From Phaeodactylibacter xiamenensis (GTDB taxonomy: Bacteria; Bacteroidota; Bacteroidia; Chitinophagales; Saprospiraceae): a DNA stretch of 64,000 nt. Position 1 is the first letter of the stretch. Each line of letters opens with the position of its first letter. The stretch spans positions 1-64,000 of the forward strand of contig NZ_JPOS01000037.1 in assembly GCF_000759025.1 (NCBI RefSeq), written 5' to 3'. The notes under the pieces were generated by a model, which did not search any database, was not told the origin of the DNA, and worked only from the letters and a program-made list of their open reading frames with translations. Shown here in pieces: positions 26,554 through 35,255 of the stretch. A program made the position numbers and the translations under genes.

Positions 26554-26745
26554 ATGCGCCGAAGCTTATTGTTATTAGGATTTTGTACGGTTATGGCTTT
26601 TATGACGGTTACGACCTCTTCCTGCAACCGTAAAGCCGGGTGCCCGGCAGTGGAAAACGCTCATGTCAAACCTAACCGTAAGGGGGAGCTGCCCACACGG
26701 GGGGGCAAGTCGCAGCTTTTTCCAAAGAAGTTCTACAAAAATTAG
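26554..26745 (+). CDS. Small lipoprotein, 63 residues
   Basis: Starts at MRRSLLLLGF (ATG 26554); a longer version from 26515 would only add an unlikely leader. The signal has a basic N-end, a hydrophobic core and a lipobox-like TTSSC cysteine near residue 24, followed by NRKAGCPAVENAHVKPNRKGELPTRGGKSQLFPKKFYKN. The mature peptide is only about 40 residues, very basic and apparently unstructured. Short lipoproteins with a similar CNRKxGCPA...NAH start occur in other Bacteroidota as far as I recall, so it is probably real and conserved. Function unknown. Convergent with oppC. Confidence 0.7.
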   Translation: MRRSLLLLGFCTVMAFMTVTTSSCNRKAGCPAVENAHVKPNRKGELPTRGGKSQLFPKKFYKN

Positions 26746-26747
26746 GC

Positions 26748-28061
26748 CTACTGCTTCCGGCGGGGGTCCAACGCATCGGTAAGCCCTTCGCCGAGGAGGT
26801 TGAATACCGTGACCGTTGCAAAAATCGCCAGCCCGGGGAAGATCGCCAGCCACCACGCGGAGAATTTACTCCGGGCCAGGTTGAGCAGGGAGCCCCAGGT
26901 GACTTCTTCTGCAGCTACCCCTATGCCCAGAAAGGATAAAAAGGCTTCCATCAGTATCGCACTGGCGACCCCAAAGGCGATAGTGATGAGCACCGGCGTC
27001 AGAGCATTGGGAATGGCATGCCGGGCTATAATCCGCCATTCGCTGTAGCCCAGGGCTTGTGCCGCTTCAATGTACTCCAGGTTTCTCACCCGCAGAAGCT
27101 CTGCACGGATGAAGCGGGCGATTCCGGTCCAGCCAATCAGCCCGATAATGGCCATAATGTAAAAAACCGATTGTTCCTCAATGATGGCTACGATGCTCAG
27201 AATGAGCAGGAGCCCGGGGATAGAGTTGACCACTTCGATCAGCCGCATCACTCCGAGGTCAAGCGGAATGGTGATGGGTTGCGACCAGACTCCCTTGCCT
27301 TTCAACCACACCGCAAGCAGATTGACCAGGCTCATAATGGCGATAATGAGGACCAGGCTCTTGAATATTTCCCAACCAAAGGTGCCTTCACTTAGGGCAA
27401 AGGACCGGGCCTGAAAGCCATAGAAGTAAGCCAGAAAGACCCCCAGCCCGTTTAGAACCAACCGAATCCGGCTAATGCTGAACCGCTCATCTCCAAAGTA
27501 GCCGGCCAGTGCGCCGAGGAAGATGCCGATCAGCGCTGCAATACTCATCGCTACGATACCAACGAGCATAGCTGTGCGGGTGCCGGCAATCATCCCGGCA
27601 GCCACATCTCTGCCCAGTTGGTCGGTGCCGAGCCAGTGCCGGAAGCGGGTGGAAGGCACATCCTGCTCATCGCCCGGAGCTACGTAGTTGCGGTTGTTCC
27701 GGTCCATCGTTTGGGCGGAGTAGGGGATAGGCGCCCAGATCACATAGTCGTACTCATGCTCATGCCAGCTATTCTGGAAAAAGCGGGCTTCCCAGCTGTC
27801 CAGCCCCAGCCCAACCGCATAGGAGCGGAGTACCGGGAAGTGCGACTCCTCGTCCAGCTTGGCGTATATCGGCTTTTCATTGGCGATGAAGTCGGCAAAG
27901 AGGGCAATAAACCCTAGTACGTACAGTACCCGCAGCGACCAGACCGCCATCCGGTTTTTCCGGAACTGCTGCCGCACGATCGACCAGTAGCTCTGCGGGG
28001 GAGCCTGCTGTTGGCTGAGGTGGTCAGCCAGTTCCTGTTCTTTGCGTACGCCAATCAGCAT
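26748..28061 (-). CDS. Peptide ABC transporter permease (OppC/DppC type)
   Basis: A 437-residue inner-membrane protein and the last gene of the Opp-like operon. It carries the OppC N-terminal domain (WSIVRQQFRKNRMAVWSLRVLYVLGFIALFADF) and the inner-membrane permease domain with the EAA loop EAAQALGYSEWRIIARHAIPNALTPVL, the contact site for the ATPase. It is over 100 residues longer than usual: a periplasmic stretch (NEKPIYAKLDEESHFP...YDYVIWAPIPY) and a second inserted segment with extra hydrophobic helices (SISRIRLVLNGLGVFLAYFYG...VWLKGKG). This enlarged form is common in Bacteroidota (from memory). Only 2 bases separate it from oppB. No ATPase gene follows. Confidence 0.92.
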   Translation of the reverse strand: MLIGVRKEQELADHLSQQQAPPQSYWSIVRQQFRKNRMAVWSLRVLYVLGFIALFADFIANEKPIYAKLDEESHFPVLRSYAVGLGLDSWEARFFQNSWHEHEYDYVIWAPIPYSAQTMDRNNRNYVAPGDEQDVPSTRFRHWLGTDQLGRDVAAGMIAGTRTAMLVGIVAMSIAALIGIFLGALAGYFGDERFSISRIRLVLNGLGVFLAYFYGFQARSFALSEGTFGWEIFKSLVLIIAIMSLVNLLAVWLKGKGVWSQPITIPLDLGVMRLIEVVNSIPGLLLILSIVAIIEEQSVFYIMAIIGLIGWTGIARFIRAELLRVRNLEYIEAAQALGYSEWRIIARHAIPNALTPVLITIAFGVASAILMEAFLSFLGIGVAAEEVTWGSLLNLARSKFSAWWLAIFPGLAIFATVTVFNLLGEGLTDALDPRRKQ

Positions 28062-28063
28062 GG

Positions 28064-29482
28064 TTAATTCTTGTCTTTTCCGTAGGAGACCCGGGGGTCT
28101 GCCATTGCATAAAGGATATCAGCCACCAGTATACCGGTCATCGTCAGTATCGCAGCAAGCATTAATACGGTGTACACTACCGGCCAGTCGCGCTGAAAAA
28201 TAGCATCAACGGTCAGTTTACCCATACCTGGTATATTGAAAATCACCTCAATCACCACCGAGCCGGCAAACACCGCTGGGAAGATACTCGCAAACATCGT
28301 GATAATGGGAAATAAAGCGTTGCTGAACGCATGTTTCCAGATCACCGGTTGCGCATTCAGGCCTTTGGCCCAGGCGGTACGGATGTAGTCTTGCCGGATC
28401 ACGTTCAACATGCCGCCCCTTACCTGACGCGAAATAAAGGCCAGCGCACCGTAGGCCAGGCAAAAGACCGGTAGCACCAGGTGTGTGCCGGCTTCCACAA
28501 ACCGCTGCCAGAATGGTGCCTCCGGCGGCAGGTCGCCCAGTCCCAGAGACGGAAACCAGTCCATACCGTACTCCGGCGTGGTAAAGAAAACCACCAGCAT
28601 CGTGGCAATCCAGAAATTCGGCAGCGAATACAGCACGAAGAGCAGCAAAGTCGTCACACGGTCAAACGTACTGTCTTTCCAGACCGCCGAAAACACTCCA
28701 ATCGGCACCGACAAAAGGTAGGCAATAAAAATGGCCAGGAGGTTCATCGTCAGGGTCCACCGCAGCGCATCCCCCATCTTATCGGCCACAGGCCGGCTGT
28801 CAATAAAGGATTCTCCAAAATCGAGGGTCAGAAAATCCGTAATCCAGTTGTGGTACTGATTGTCGAACCCGTACCATTTGATATCGGGGATGTAGAGTCG
28901 CCCGGGGCTGGCCTGAGCCTTAAGCTGACTATACGTTTCCTGCAGTTGGGCTACCGAAGTGCCGATGGTTGCCTGCAGGGTGCTGTCTCCGGCGGTTTGG
29001 CTGGCGGCTTTGTCGAGCAGGCTGCTGATGCGCTCGTCTTTATAAGCCAGGTACAGCTGTTTGATGAGTGGGCGCACGGCACGAACGGCTTCGGTTTTGC
29101 CCAGGAGTTGTTCGGTACCTTGGTCTGCCTTTCGTATTGCATGATAGTAGTTGGAAATGGCTTCCCAGTTACCATACTGTTGAATGAGCTTGACCAGGTT
29201 TTCCCTTTCATCGCGCTTGAAGATGCGGTAGAGGGTGTCGGGGTAGGCCGCAGAAGACAGGCTCAGGTAAAAAACAGGCTTGTCCAGCCCCAGGTATTCG
29301 GACGTTTCCCGGTACACCCGGTCTGCGTCCCTTAGCTCACGCTGCAGTCCTCCACCCATATCACGGTTGCGCTGTTCCACCGGGTCGCCAGGTGCCATCT
29401 TGCTCAGCCCAAAGGCCAGCAAAGAGATGACCAGCAGGGTGGGCAGAAAAATCAACAGGCGTTTAAGCAGGTACTGCAGCAT
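28064..29482 (-). CDS. Peptide ABC transporter permease (OppB/DppB type)
   Basis: A 472-residue inner-membrane protein starting MLQYLLKRLLIFLPTLLVISLLAFGLSKMAPGDPV, the typical OppB opening. A large soluble insertion of about 160 residues sits between the first and second helices (from QRNRDMGGG to DFGESFIDSRPVADK). The EAA-like loop IRTAWAKGLNAQPVIWKHAFSNALFPIITM precedes the last helices (GSVVIEVIFNIPGMGKL...). It pairs with the OppC-type product to form the membrane channel for oligopeptides. Same operon as the two binding proteins: 13 bases separate it from oppA1. Confidence 0.93.
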   Translation of the reverse strand: MLQYLLKRLLIFLPTLLVISLLAFGLSKMAPGDPVEQRNRDMGGGLQRELRDADRVYRETSEYLGLDKPVFYLSLSSAAYPDTLYRIFKRDERENLVKLIQQYGNWEAISNYYHAIRKADQGTEQLLGKTEAVRAVRPLIKQLYLAYKDERISSLLDKAASQTAGDSTLQATIGTSVAQLQETYSQLKAQASPGRLYIPDIKWYGFDNQYHNWITDFLTLDFGESFIDSRPVADKMGDALRWTLTMNLLAIFIAYLLSVPIGVFSAVWKDSTFDRVTTLLLFVLYSLPNFWIATMLVVFFTTPEYGMDWFPSLGLGDLPPEAPFWQRFVEAGTHLVLPVFCLAYGALAFISRQVRGGMLNVIRQDYIRTAWAKGLNAQPVIWKHAFSNALFPIITMFASIFPAVFAGSVVIEVIFNIPGMGKLTVDAIFQRDWPVVYTVLMLAAILTMTGILVADILYAMADPRVSYGKDKN

Positions 29483-29495
29483 AAATGGCGGGCAC

Positions 29496-31280
29496 CTAGC
29501 CCTCGGTTTTAAATTTTAATAATGCAGGGACGTAGCCCGGGAACACCGGTGTGATCGGGGCTTCCAACTCCTTATTAATGATAAGCCGGCCGGTCGGTAC
29601 CAAAATGGGAATGATCGGCATAGACTCGTGGATTTTGGCCTGTAGGTCCATGTAGAGCTTTTTGCGCTCCTTGGGATCCAGGGTAACTTGTATACGGTCA
29701 ATAAGCGCATCGGTTTCAGGAGTGGCAAAACCACTGCGGTCATCACCTTCGGAATGGTACTCCTGCTTGGGCTCCCAGGTGATGGGCTGAATGCCTTTGG
29801 CACCTGCCAGGAGCTCGAAGTCCCGGCGGCTGACATCTTCCATATTCACGTTGTGCTCCTGTGGGGTCAGGGTGATTTCGATGCCGGCTTTTTTGGCAGA
29901 CTCCTGAAGCAGCAGCGCTACATTTTGAGAAACCTGCCGCCCGGCGGTGTACTTATATTCCAGCGATAATTCCGTGAGCACCCCGTCAATTTCTTTGTCC
30001 ACAATACCATTATCATTACTGTCTTCCCAGCCGGCTTCGGTCAGCAGTGCCCGGGCCTTCTCCACTTCATAGGGGATAGGCTTAATGTCCGGGTTGTGGT
30101 AAGAAGAGGAAGCGAGTACGGAGCCGGTCGAAGGCTCTGCCAGCCCAGAGAAAGCCGTATTGATCATGCTTTCCACATCAGTGGCATAGGCCAAAGCCCG
30201 GCGTACCTTGGGATCTTCCAGTTTTGGAAGGCGGGTATTGACATAAATAAAGGCATGCACCAGAGAGGGTGGTGTGTAGAAGTCAAACTTTTCAGCTACA
30301 AAAGCCGTCTCCTTTAATTCATTGAACTGCTCCGGTGCAGTATTCGCCAGCACATCAAGCTGCCCGTCCTTCAGGGCAGCCACCGCTGCGGTCTGATCCT
30401 GAATGGGGCGGAAGATCATTTCCTGCGGATAGGATTCCATGACAATGCCTGCGCCTTCCACCTGATCGCCCCACCAGTCTGCTTTGCGCTCGAGGACCAG
30501 CCGCTGACCAGTTTCCCAGCGCACCAGCTTGTAGGGCCCGCAACCATTCACACCTTCCGGCTCCCGGCTGAAAAAGGGGCTGGTGAACTGCTCGGCAAAT
30601 TGGTTGATCTTTTCGTTGCTTTCGGCGAGGGCTTTGGCTTTCTCGGTATCCATCAGGTCGGGCAGGGGGATGTCCGCCATCAACCCGAGGGAGTCATAAT
30701 GGTGCATAGGCAGCACGGGCAAAGCTGCGCTGATTGCTTCTTCCCCAATGATGTACTTTTGGTCGGAGTAGACCGTGAACCGCTTCGGGTTTTCCGCATC
30801 TATCTCTACTTCTTTAATAAAGGACAAATAAACGCGGTAGGGCGCAGCCGGCACTTTGGGGTTGAAGGTGGCTTTCATGGTGAACAGGAAGTCCTCTGCC
30901 GTCACCGGGCTGCCATTGTCCCAAACGGCTTCCGGGCGGATTTCGAAGGTGTAGGAAACGCCGCCGGCGTAGGGGTCTTCTTCCAGAATTTTCACTTCAG
31001 GCGCGCTCACGGCAAGTGCGGGTTCCAGCTCCAGGGTGGTGGGGTTGAGCCGCTGCAAATAGGAAAAGGTGGCACCAATAATGGTATTGGAATAATTGCT
31101 CAGGGTCAGCACGGGGTTGAGCTGATCGGGCTCCGCATCCAGTTGCAGGCTTACCGATTCAGGGGCAATGCCTTGGTTCGTTTGGGCGGTATCGGATGCC
31201 GGATCGGGATCACTGCCACAGCTAAAGAAGCCAATCAATAGAGCAAACAACAAGAAGCGGAGGGTATAACGTAAAGTCAT
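29496..31280 (-). CDS. Oligopeptide-binding lipoprotein (SBP family 5), copy 1
   Basis: A 594-residue lipoprotein; the signal peptide ends in IGFFSC. SBP_bac_5 signs: LDAEPDQLNPVLTLSNYSN, YTFEIRPEAVWDNGSPVTAEDFLFTMKA, NGCGPYKLVRWETGQRLVLERK, RRALAYATDVESMI and AGWEDSNDNGIVDKEIDG. These proteins capture peptides in the periplasm and deliver them to the OppBC channel. The VDKxIDG/NLNG pattern before the last lobe is shared with the next gene, so the two are paralogues. 49 bases separate it from the copy upstream. Confidence 0.92.
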   Translation of the reverse strand: MTLRYTLRFLLFALLIGFFSCGSDPDPASDTAQTNQGIAPESVSLQLDAEPDQLNPVLTLSNYSNTIIGATFSYLQRLNPTTLELEPALAVSAPEVKILEEDPYAGGVSYTFEIRPEAVWDNGSPVTAEDFLFTMKATFNPKVPAAPYRVYLSFIKEVEIDAENPKRFTVYSDQKYIIGEEAISAALPVLPMHHYDSLGLMADIPLPDLMDTEKAKALAESNEKINQFAEQFTSPFFSREPEGVNGCGPYKLVRWETGQRLVLERKADWWGDQVEGAGIVMESYPQEMIFRPIQDQTAAVAALKDGQLDVLANTAPEQFNELKETAFVAEKFDFYTPPSLVHAFIYVNTRLPKLEDPKVRRALAYATDVESMINTAFSGLAEPSTGSVLASSSYHNPDIKPIPYEVEKARALLTEAGWEDSNDNGIVDKEIDGVLTELSLEYKYTAGRQVSQNVALLLQESAKKAGIEITLTPQEHNVNMEDVSRRDFELLAGAKGIQPITWEPKQEYHSEGDDRSGFATPETDALIDRIQVTLDPKERKKLYMDLQAKIHESMPIIPILVPTGRLIINKELEAPITPVFPGYVPALLKFKTEG

Positions 31281-31329
31281 GTGGTCGGTTTTTAGATTGA
31301 ATTGGGGCGAATTAAGGTAAAATAGGTAA

Positions 31330-33132
31330 TTATTGGGGCGCTACATCCCGCAGAACAAAGTCCTGAACAAAAAAGCCAGGCCTTCGCGCGGAGGCCATCG
31401 CTTCGAATCGTTTGCTGATGGCAATGCGTTCCAGTGGCGAAAATAGGAAAATGTAAGGCTGCTCTTCGTATATCAGCTCCTGAAATTCGAGATAAAGCTC
31501 GCGGCGCTTCTGCTCGTCCAGGGTTACCTGTATCGCTTCGATGAGCCGGTCGGCTTCTTCATTGCGGAAGCTGACGCGGTTGCCACCGGACGGGGTGTCG
31601 CTTTCCGAGTGCCAGAGCTGCTTGGGGTCATCGGGTATAGGGGCTTGCCCCCAGCCGCTGGAGTAGATTTCGTAATCGCGCTTTTTGACCTGGTCGATCA
31701 GCACGGTAAATTCTTTGGGTTCGATATTAATGCTTACGCCGGCCCGTTTGGCATTATCCTGAAAGAGGAGGGCCTGGTTGTTGGCAAATTTGCTGGCTGA
31801 GCTGATGATATAGTCCAGCTCCAGTTCGGTAAGTACGCCGTTGAGGTTTTTATCTACGATACCATTGCCATTGGTGTCTTCCCAGCCGGCTTCTGCCAGC
31901 AAGCTGCGCGCCTGTTCCGGGTCAAAGGGGATGGGGGGCAGCTCGTCATGGTAATAAGGCTTGGTAGGGTGGAAGGGGCCCACAGTGCGGGTGGCCAGGC
32001 CGTTGTAAAGGGTGTTGATCAGTTCATCCACGTCAAGCAGGTGGGCCAGCGCCCGGCGTACCCTTTTGTCTGCCAGTTTTGGAGACTTATTGTTGAGCCC
32101 GATGAAGTAGTATACGAGTGCCGGCGGCGTATGCAGTTCATAACGGTTGCTTACCAGCTCATTGTCCCTGAGGCCGACAAAGTCTTCGGCATCAATCTGG
32201 CTCGTCACATCAATCTGTTCGTCTTTAAGCGCAGCCAGCATGGCCGTCTGATCAGGGATAATCGTAAAAACCAACCGCTCCGGTGCCGCGCTAAGCATAG
32301 CGTAATCCGCCTGCAGTTCATCCCCCCACCAGTCAGTTTTGCGGGACAATTCAATTTTCTGCCCGGTTTCCCAGCCTTCAAAAGTGTAAGGGCCGGAACC
32401 GGAAACGAAGCCTTTTTCCCGGGAGTACTTAGGGCTGTTGAAAGCATCTGCAAAAGCCTGCAGGCCCGGGTCGGACTCCACAAGGCGGGCCGCTGCCTCA
32501 GGGTCGGACAAGTCCGCCACACGGTATGGGCTAAGCAGGCCTTCCGGGTCATAAATATGGGCAGGCAGTACTGTCATATTGCTGATGGCAGGCTCGCCGA
32601 GTATATATTTCTTATTGGCATAAACCGTGAACGCTTTGGGGTTGTCAGCATTGACCTCCACCTCGCTGATGAACTCCAGGTAGGCGCGGTAGTGCGCGGC
32701 ATTGACTTTGGGATTGAGAATGGCTTTGAGCGTAAAAGCGAGGTCATGCCCGGTGATCGGGCTGCCGTCATCCCAAACCGCGGTCTCATGTATTTCGAAA
32801 GTGTAGGCGACACCACCGGCGTTGGGGGCCTCAGTGATTTCTTTAACCACGGGGGGCGCTTTTGCCAGCTGCGGTTCCAGCTCCAGCGTAGTGGGGTTGA
32901 AGTGGAGGAGGTTCAGAAAGAGCTGCTCGTTCACCACGCGGGCGTAAGTGCTCGCCGCAAGTATAGGGTTCAGCCGGTCGGGCTCGGCAGGAAGCCGGGC
33001 GTAAACGACATTGTCTTTGCGCTTGAAATCCACTCCGGAGGCTTGCCCGCCGGAAGCAGGCGAACTGTCCTGGCAACGCCAAAGAAAAAAACTAAGCATC
33101 AGCAGTAGTACTGCGGGGCTGATTTTGATCAT
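31330..33132 (-). CDS. Oligopeptide-binding lipoprotein (SBP family 5), copy 2
   Basis: A 600-residue lipoprotein starting at MIKISPAVLLLM (ATG 33132); the lipobox is FFLWRC. Domain layout matches its downstream paralogue: LPAEPDRLNPILAASTYARV, YTFEIHETAVWDDGSPITGHDLAFTLKA, GSGPYTFEGWETGQKIELSRK and AGWEDTNGNGIVDKNLNG. It is the first gene of a four-gene operon, oppA2-oppA1-oppB-oppC, and likely gives a second ligand range. The two binding proteins differ enough to suggest division of labour rather than recent duplication. Confidence 0.92.
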   Translation of the reverse strand: MIKISPAVLLLMLSFFLWRCQDSSPASGGQASGVDFKRKDNVVYARLPAEPDRLNPILAASTYARVVNEQLFLNLLHFNPTTLELEPQLAKAPPVVKEITEAPNAGGVAYTFEIHETAVWDDGSPITGHDLAFTLKAILNPKVNAAHYRAYLEFISEVEVNADNPKAFTVYANKKYILGEPAISNMTVLPAHIYDPEGLLSPYRVADLSDPEAAARLVESDPGLQAFADAFNSPKYSREKGFVSGSGPYTFEGWETGQKIELSRKTDWWGDELQADYAMLSAAPERLVFTIIPDQTAMLAALKDEQIDVTSQIDAEDFVGLRDNELVSNRYELHTPPALVYYFIGLNNKSPKLADKRVRRALAHLLDVDELINTLYNGLATRTVGPFHPTKPYYHDELPPIPFDPEQARSLLAEAGWEDTNGNGIVDKNLNGVLTELELDYIISSASKFANNQALLFQDNAKRAGVSINIEPKEFTVLIDQVKKRDYEIYSSGWGQAPIPDDPKQLWHSESDTPSGGNRVSFRNEEADRLIEAIQVTLDEQKRRELYLEFQELIYEEQPYIFLFSPLERIAISKRFEAMASARRPGFFVQDFVLRDVAPQ

Positions 33133-33682
33133 ATTTTCAGATTCGTTCAAAGGAAGAATAAGCTTGGGACCTGCCCGAAATTAAAGGATTTGGTGAGTAA
33201 TTTATAATTATTTTTCCGGAGGTGGCCTGGTAGGTATAACAAATTGCTCAAAACAGAAAGTGATACCGTAGATTATATACGCCATATGAAGTGGCCACTA
33301 GTTACCGGGGGGCAACCCTCTGCATTTAAGCGCAATGGCTGCTGGGGTAGAGCTTCCCGCTCTGCTCCAGCTTATCCAATAGAGGCAAACAGCAAATGCT
33401 GCCAGGCTATCAAAAGTGCAGTTTGTTATGCACACGGCGGCTTGTTAGCGGGCCAATCGCCTTGGTACGCCGGGGCGGAGTGGTGAACAAAACGGGTTTT
33501 TCTCAATCAGGTGTCTCAGATAAATGGCTGGTCAATTGGGGCTTGATCCCGGGCACGCTCTGCTGGCGAAACGGCCGGTTGTCCGGTCATTTACCGAAAT
33601 GAATGGCCTTCACCCCCGACCCCCGCCATGGTTATCAATGTAACCCATACGGTCCTTGCTGCGCTCCAGAACTGCAAAACCC

Positions 33683-33856
33683 TTAGTGTATGTTTGGAGT
33701 AAACGAGAGTTGATAATCAAAGAGTTGTGGTTATGACTAAATGGAAAAATGCGCGTTTGGCGGGTCAAATAAGTATTTTTCCATGACGTTCCCGGTTTGA
33801 CCGGGATTCACAAGACTTTGGTTATCAGCCGAAGTGCACCTCCAAACATACACTAA
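33683..33856. mobile_element. MITE-like element with nested inverted repeats
   Basis: A 17-bp perfect terminal inverted repeat: TTAGTGTATGTTTGGAG at 33683-33699 and its complement at 33840-33856. Inside it, TTGATAATCAAAG (33710-33722) pairs with CTTTGGTTATCAG (33816-33828, 11 of 13). Further in, ATGGAAAAAT (33741-33750) pairs perfectly with ATTTTTCCAT (33775-33784). All arms are nested, so the whole 174 bases can fold into one long imperfect hairpin. No reading frame of note. I could not identify a clear target-site duplication. A non-autonomous transposon is the best explanation; the parent transposase is not in the window. Confidence 0.65.
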
Positions 33857-33934
33857 TGTAAAAGTGGCGAGCAGTGCCCTAGGGGCAGTCCTGGATTCCG
33901 AGCGTTGCCGGTCGGTGTGGCTTGGGGGAATCAT

Positions 33935-33965
33935 AACGCCGGGGGCTCTCCTTTCCCCCGGCGTT
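33935..33965. repeat. 11-bp perfect hairpin
   Basis: AACGCCGGGGG (33935-33945) and CCCCCGGCGTT (33955-33965) with a 9-base loop. No T-run on either side, so probably a dispersed palindrome rather than a terminator. Confidence 0.6.
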
Positions 33966-34352
33966 GTGTAAGCAGTACCTTAGCCGGGGTGGCTTGGGTT
34001 TTTACATTTCGTACCTGTCTGCCATGGCCAGCCAGGCAGGCCTATGGCACGAGGAGATGGAAGATATTAGTGGTTGCCTATATATTAGCCCCTATGAGGC
34101 ATTGGCTGTGGCTGGGCTACCGGGAGGCGACCGCAAAGGTGCCGTGCTTTTGGGAGGCGCAGGCTGGTGCTCAACCTGAACCTTTTCTATTCGACGTAGC
34201 TTCAGCGAAGTCGAAAACCTTTCCCTGGCAATCCCAGGTAGAGGCTGCACCAGGAGGCTACCCTGAACCTTGCCTTTCAGGAATTGTTAAAAAACTACGC
34301 CAAGCCACGCAGTGCTCGGCATGGTTTACCTTCAAAACAAAAACCAACGGAT

Positions 34353-35255
34353 ATGTCTACAGTTCTCATCGGTGGCGGTACAGGTCTAATTGGGACACGG
34401 CTCAGCGCATTGCTCAAAGCAAAAGGGTACGAGGTGATGCACCTCAGCCGGACGGCCCGGCCTGATGCTGAATTCCCCGCCTTCGAGTGGGATGTTGAAG
34501 CGGGCACGATCGACGAGGCCGCTGTGGCAAAAGCGGATTATGTGATCAATCTGGCGGGGGCAGGCATTGCCGACCGCCCCTGGACCAAAGCCCGGAAAAA
34601 GCTGATCATCAGCAGCCGTGTCCAGTCCGCAGCTTTGCTGGCCGATACCTTCCAAAAACTGGGGCATCAGCCTAAGGCTTATCTTTCCAGCTCTGCGATT
34701 GGTTACTACGGTGACCGCGGCAACGAGTGGATGTCAGAAGATGCGGCGCCCGGCGACGGCTTCCTTTCGGAAAGTACACAGGCCTGGGAAGAAGCCATCA
34801 AGGGCGTGGCGGAAACAGGCGTGCGGACGGTTGGGCTGCGTATCGGGATTGTGCTGTCTACTCAGGGCGGCGCACTGGAAAAAATGCTCATCCCTTTCCG
34901 GTTTTACACAGGCACTTACTTTGGAGACGGCGAGCAATGGTACAGCTGGATCCATATTGATGATATCGCCCGGATGTTCATTTATGCGCTGGAAACGGAG
35001 ACGATATCGGGTTTCTACAACGGCGTAGCGCCCAATCCGGTGACCAACAAACGCCTGGTTACCCAAATGAAGGAAGCGCTGAATTCCCCGGCTTTGATCG
35101 TGCCGGCGCCGGCTTTTGCCATGCGCTTAGCGATGGGCGAAATGGCGGATGCCGTACTGGACAGCACTCGCGTACTGGCGGATAAGATTCAGGCTACGGG
35201 CTTTACCTTTGAATATCCGGCCATCGACAAGGCGCTGGATCAGCTGCTGGGTTAA
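34353..35255 (+). CDS. NAD(P)-binding SDR epimerase, TIGR01777 (YfcH-like) family
   Basis: A 300-residue protein starting at MSTVLIGGGTGLIGTRL (ATG 34353), with the nucleotide-binding GGTGLIG directly at the start, as in extended/atypical SDRs. Other family signs: VINLAGAGIADRPWTKARKKLI, SSSAIGYYGDRG (Ser and YxxxK-like region), VGLRIGIVLSTQGGALEKM and WIHIDDIARMF. The C-terminal DUF1731-like part carries LIVPAPAFAMRLAMGEMADAVL. The biochemical substrate is unknown in most organisms. Its stop overlaps that of the convergent M23 gene by a few bases (TTAA). Confidence 0.9.
   Translation: MSTVLIGGGTGLIGTRLSALLKAKGYEVMHLSRTARPDAEFPAFEWDVEAGTIDEAAVAKADYVINLAGAGIADRPWTKARKKLIISSRVQSAALLADTFQKLGHQPKAYLSSSAIGYYGDRGNEWMSEDAAPGDGFLSESTQAWEEAIKGVAETGVRTVGLRIGIVLSTQGGALEKMLIPFRFYTGTYFGDGEQWYSWIHIDDIARMFIYALETETISGFYNGVAPNPVTNKRLVTQMKEALNSPALIVPAPAFAMRLAMGEMADAVLDSTRVLADKIQATGFTFEYPAIDKALDQLLG

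Larger units (their letters stand above)
33133..34352. other. 1.2-kb gene-less stretch with inverted repeats
   Basis: Between oppA2 and the SDR gene I find no gene that I recognise. Frames here are short, cysteine- and tryptophan-rich and lack family motifs. The stretch contains a MITE-like element (33683-33856), an 11-bp perfect hairpin (33935-33965), a TTCGAC...GAAGTCGAA palindrome near 34188-34213, and a repeated TGTGGCTTGGG / GGTGGCTTGGG pair (about 33916 and 33988). It reads as a landing site for small repeats. Confidence 0.5.

Noticed and set aside
33421-33450. Integron attC-like site (GTTATGC...GCTTGTTAGC)
   Set aside because: The short core resemblance lacks a full L-box/R-box arrangement, and there is no cassette array or integrase.
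33905-34465. 186-codon plus-strand frame upstream of the SDR gene
   Set aside because: Composition is Trp/Cys/Arg-rich and without motifs, it spans palindromes, and it overlaps the SDR gene, which has a clear start at 34353.
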